Below, one piece after another: positions 22,694-25,392 of a DNA stretch of 25,392 bases. Origin of the DNA: an uncultured Bacilli bacterium (GTDB lineage: Bacteria > Bacillota_I > Bacilli_A > RF39 > UBA660). How positions within the stretch are numbered: position 1 is the first letter of the stretch; each line of letters starts with the position of its first letter. Made by a program: the position numbers and the translations under genes. The notes under the pieces were generated by a model. The model worked only from the letters and a program-made list of their open reading frames with translations. It had not been told where the DNA came from and ran no database searches. The stretch lies in the NCBI GenBank assembly GCA_910587325.1, contig CAJUKB010000022.1, positions 1 through 25,392 on the forward strand, read 5' to 3'.

Positions 22694-24643
22694 TTATTCA
22701 CTTTTCATTTCAAATAAAACGTTACGTAACTCCATTGCTCTTTCAAAGTCAAGTTTTTTAGCAGCTTCTTTCATTTCTTCTTCAATTCGTAACATTAGTT
22801 TTTCTTTATCTCTCTTGCTCATCTTGATTTCTTTTTTCGTATCATTTTGCACTTCGTTACTAACGACTTCTTTTATTTCTTTTTCAATCGTTTTAGGCGT
22901 AATACCATGTTCCTTATTATAAGTTTCTTGTATTTCTCTACGTCTTTGGGTTTCTTTAATTGCTATATCCATCGCTTCGCTCATAATATCTGCATACATA
23001 ATCACATGACCATTACTATTTCTTGCCGCACGTCCAATTGTTTGAATTAAACTTCTACTACTTCTTAAGAATCCTTGTTTATCGGCATCTAAAATACAGA
23101 TTAAACTCACCTCTGGAATATCAAGCCCTTCACGGAGTAAATTAATTCCTACCACACAATCGTATACTCCCATTCTTAGTTCTTGAATAATCTTAAGTCT
23201 TTCTAATGTTTTAATCTCACTATGCAAATAAGCAACTTTGATATTCATCTCTTTTAAATAATTTGTTAACTCTTCACTCATACGGATTGTAAGAGTTGTA
23301 ATCAATACTCTTTCATTCTTTTCTTTTCGTATATTGATTTCATTCATGATATCGTCAATTTGCCCCATAGAAGGTTTTACTTCTATTGTTGGATCTAGTA
23401 GTCCCGTTGGGCGAATAATCTGTTCAACAAACTCGCCATTTGTTTTTTCGAGTTCATAATCTCCAGGTGTTGCAGAAACATAAATCGCTTGATTAATTTT
23501 ACTTTCAAACTCTTCATACTTTAATGGACGATTATCTAGGGCACTCGGAAGACGAAATCCATAATCCACAAGCGTTTGTTTTCTCATTCTATCTCCATTA
23601 TACATTCCTCTAACCTGTGGCAAAGTTACATGCGATTCATCCACAACTAATAAAAAATCTTTAGGAAAGAAATCAATTAAACAAGTAGGTGTTTCCCCTT
23701 CCCCACGCAATGCTAAATGTCTAGAATAATTTTCAACACCACTACAAAAGCCCGTTTCTTTTAACATTTCTAAATCGTATAAAGTTCTTTCTCGAAGCCT
23801 TTGCTCTTCTAATAACTTATTTTGGCTTTTTAACTCTTCCAAACGAACCTCAAGCTCTGATTCAATTCTTCTAATCGCTTCTTGCATTTTTTCATCACTC
23901 GTAACGAAATGACTAGCAGGAGAAATGGTAATTGTTTTTTTATTCTGAACAATCGCACCTGTTACAGGATCAAAACTATAAATACGTTCTACTTCATCTC
24001 CAAATAATTCAATACGAATACCATTAGCGTGTTCGTTTACGGGGATAATGTCTATTACATCTCCTCTAACCCGAAATGTTCCACGATGAAAATCCATATC
24101 ACTTCGCTCATACGTCATATCTACTAACTTATTTATAATGGTATTTCTGCTTATGATATCCCCAACAGTTAAAATAAGCATTTTATTTACGTATTCTTCT
24201 TTCTCTCCAATACCATAAATACAAGATACACTTGAAACAACAATGGTATCCTCGTTATTAATTAAAGAAGAAGTGGCAGCATGACGAAGTTCATCAATTT
24301 CATCATTAATAGAAGAATCCTTTTCAATATAAGTATCACTTGATGGAACATATGCTTCCGGTTGATAATAGTCATAATAGGAAACAAAATATTCAACGTG
24401 ATTTTCTGGGAATATCTCCTTGAGTTCCGCATAAAGTTGTCCAGCAAGGGTTTTATTATGAGCTAAAACAAGTGTTGGTTTATTCGTTTTGGCTATTACA
24501 TTTGCAATTGTGAAAGTTTTTCCTGTTCCCGTAGCACCCAGTAAAACCTGCTCTTTTCGACCATTTTTGATTCCTTCCACTAACTTTTCTATTGCTTGTG
24601 GTTGGTCTCCACTTGGTGTATATTTTGATACTAATTTGAACAT
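22694..24643 (-). CDS. uvrB: Excinuclease ABC subunit B
   Basis: The 649-residue UvrB is loaded onto damaged DNA by UvrA and recruits UvrC for dual incision. It has Walker A GATGTGKT (36-43), the damage-verifying beta-hairpin with YYDYYQPEAYVPSSDTYIE, the Walker B region LLVVDESHVTLPQV, helicase motifs (SATPGDYE, TTLTIRMSE, GINLLREGLDIPEVSL, QTIGRAARN) and a C-terminal UVR domain (KLDFERAMELRNVLFEM) for UvrC. The start is ATG 24643, six bases after GGAGGT; the longer frame to 24691 lacks a site. uvrA does not follow, although uvrBA is a common pair. One copy of an 11-bp repeat (24690-24700) lies about 47 bp upstream; no LexA-type box was found. Confidence 0.98.
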   Translation of the reverse strand: MFKLVSKYTPSGDQPQAIEKLVEGIKNGRKEQVLLGATGTGKTFTIANVIAKTNKPTLVLAHNKTLAGQLYAELKEIFPENHVEYFVSYYDYYQPEAYVPSSDTYIEKDSSINDEIDELRHAATSSLINNEDTIVVSSVSCIYGIGEKEEYVNKMLILTVGDIISRNTIINKLVDMTYERSDMDFHRGTFRVRGDVIDIIPVNEHANGIRIELFGDEVERIYSFDPVTGAIVQNKKTITISPASHFVTSDEKMQEAIRRIESELEVRLEELKSQNKLLEEQRLRERTLYDLEMLKETGFCSGVENYSRHLALRGEGETPTCLIDFFPKDFLLVVDESHVTLPQVRGMYNGDRMRKQTLVDYGFRLPSALDNRPLKYEEFESKINQAIYVSATPGDYELEKTNGEFVEQIIRPTGLLDPTIEVKPSMGQIDDIMNEINIRKEKNERVLITTLTIRMSEELTNYLKEMNIKVAYLHSEIKTLERLKIIQELRMGVYDCVVGINLLREGLDIPEVSLICILDADKQGFLRSSRSLIQTIGRAARNSNGHVIMYADIMSEAMDIAIKETQRRREIQETYNKEHGITPKTIEKEIKEVVSNEVQNDTKKEIKMSKRDKEKLMLRIEEEMKEAAKKLDFERAMELRNVLFEMKSE

Positions 24644-24689
24644 TTTGTGACCTCCGTTCATTACTATTATGATAACTCTCAGCCAAATC

Positions 24690-24771
24690 ATTCGTCCCCA
24701 ATAGTCTTTAAATTCGTCCCCATGTGATAAATTTAACTGGTTAATAGTTAACTTTTTGCTTGGGGACGAAT
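24690..24771. repeat. Three copies of ATTCGTCCCCA in a repeat cluster beside uvrB
   Basis: ATTCGTCCCCA occurs at 24690-24700 and 24712-24722, 22 bp apart, and inverted at 24761-24771. Between the second and third copies lie TTAAC, GTTAA and GTTAAC (24733-24752), themselves symmetric. Two-turn spacing of the direct copies suggests protein binding on one DNA face. It could be the arm sites or attachment region of the recombinase whose relic lies 140 bp away, the terminal repeat of another element, or an operator for uvrB. Positions 24781-24870 show nothing else. Confidence 0.6.
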
Positions 24772-24871
24772 AAAAGTCACAAATTTTATTTTCTGGACTA
24801 AATAATACTAAACATCACCAAACATAACAAAATAGTAAAATTACGAAACAATTTTATCATTTTTAACCCAT

Positions 24872-24900
24872 AAAAACAAGGCAACCAATATTGTTACCTT
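24872..24900 (-). terminator. Terminator after the recombinase relic
   Basis: On the minus strand AAGGTAAC (24900-24893) pairs with GTTGCCTT (24885-24878), one G-U pair, followed by GTTTTTAT. Confidence 0.65.
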
Positions 24901-24909
24901 ATAATTCAT

Positions 24910-25350
24910 TTACTCTAATAAAGGAAGTAAATCTTCAATCCATATTTCTTCCTCTTCTAATATCTCAGAATCGTTTGAAAAGTCATTTTCTTTTATTATT
25001 ATTTTTGGTTTTACACTTTCAATAAATGGTTCTAATTCACTTAAACAATCTTCAATGATTTCTGCATTATCACCATAAACATCTACTGTTATTATTTCTG
25101 TAGCGTGTCCTAATTGCTTAGAAACTGCTTTTTCATTAATATTATTTTTTAATAAAAGTGTAGTATAAGATGCTCTAAGATCATGGAAACGAATATCTGG
25201 TAAATTATTTTCTTTTAATAACTGCTTCCAATATTTGAAATGAAAGCTTTTACTTCTTGGATTTCCATAAGTCGAACAACATATAAAGCCATAATCTTTA
25301 AACGGAGTAGTTTTATCATTTATTCTTCTATTTTTATTTCTGTTAATCAT
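24910..25350 (-). pseudogene. Tyrosine recombinase (phage/ICE integrase), C-terminal fragment
   Basis: The 146-residue frame holds the end of a tyrosine recombinase catalytic domain: DYGFICCSTYGNPRS, the H-x-x-R box in IRFHDLRASYTTLLL, KAVSKQLGHATEIITVDVYG with the second His and the nucleophilic Tyr, then an acidic tail. The first catalytic Arg, the Lys and the whole N-terminal core-binding and arm-binding domains are absent. A TAA at 25354-25356 lies in frame just before the ATG and no ribosome binding site is evident, so the gene is 5'-truncated. Usual members have 350-400 residues. It marks a former integrated element next to uvrB. Confidence 0.85.
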
Positions 25351-25392
25351 TAGTTAAAATGTCCACGAATATATTAATATAGATAACAAACA

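Noticed and set aside
24644..24700. LexA/DinR box before uvrB
   Set aside because: No CGAAC-N4-GTTCG-type palindrome is present; the ATTCGTCCCCA repeat does not fit it.
1..25392. Mollicutes code with TGA as Trp
   Set aside because: TGA ends gmk and other frames at the right places, and Trp in PheS, PheT and rubrerythrin is TGG.
1..25392. CRISPR arrays, tRNA or rRNA genes
   Set aside because: No regularly spaced direct repeats and no cloverleaf or rRNA motifs were found on either strand.

Overview
The window is AT-rich (roughly 30% GC by eye), uses TGA as a stop and TGG for Trp, and carries strong AGGAGG/GAGGTG-type ribosome binding sites, TTGACA/TATAAT promoters, rho-independent terminators and a T-box riboswitch. 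Together with rubrerythrin and a CBS-DRTGG manganese pyrophosphatase, this points to an anaerobic low-GC Firmicute, probably a gut Bacilli/RF39- or Erysipelotrichia-like lineage with the standard genetic code. The lineage is inferred, not proven. Almost every gene lies on the minus strand; gmk, the orphan antitoxin and the IS30 relic are the plus-strand exceptions.

Layout. Positions 1-1900 are accessory debris: a frameshifted OmpR-type response regulator, an inverted repeat, a truncated IS30 transposase, a two-hairpin element and a DinJ/RelB antitoxin without a toxin. Positions 1912-3385 form a minus-strand operon of four coupled genes: a PF06695-like membrane protein, a histidine-phosphatase-fold protein that has lost its RHG motif, an unlisted 30-residue hydrophobic peptide and a Cys-rich membrane-anchored protein. 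At 3522-4750 a protein with a possible PBECR4-like domain is driven by a promoter with ten consecutive G in its spacer, a candidate phase switch. Positions 4757-7068 hold a two-component system whose promoter has an 11-bp-phased TTCAC repeat; the same repeat recurs in front of a second promoter-like site just after the kinase gene. Positions 7104-8678 encode a Cys-His-Asp (transglutaminase/papain-like) protein and a membrane-anchored protein with a Cpl-7-like motif and an internal duplication.

Positions 8788-14231 are the most informative stretch. pheS and pheT overlap and are preceded by a Phe-specific T-box, but a 1.6-kb island of two broken accessory genes (a RhuM-Fic gene with an internal deletion and a YhcG/DUF1016 nuclease gene with two frameshifts) sits between the T-box and pheS. 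No promoter is obvious directly before pheS, so the essential synthetase genes seem to be transcribed through the graveyard.

Positions 14243-18181 hold two uncharacterised single-pass membrane proteins, rubrerythrin and a transglutaminase-like protein lacking its expected Asp. Positions 18291-24643 hold housekeeping genes (gmk, CBS-DRTGG pyrophosphatase, uvrB) and a 583-residue coiled-coil protein. The right edge has three copies of an 11-bp repeat (ATTCGTCCCCA) beside uvrB and a 5'-truncated tyrosine recombinase, which looks like the scar of an integrated element.
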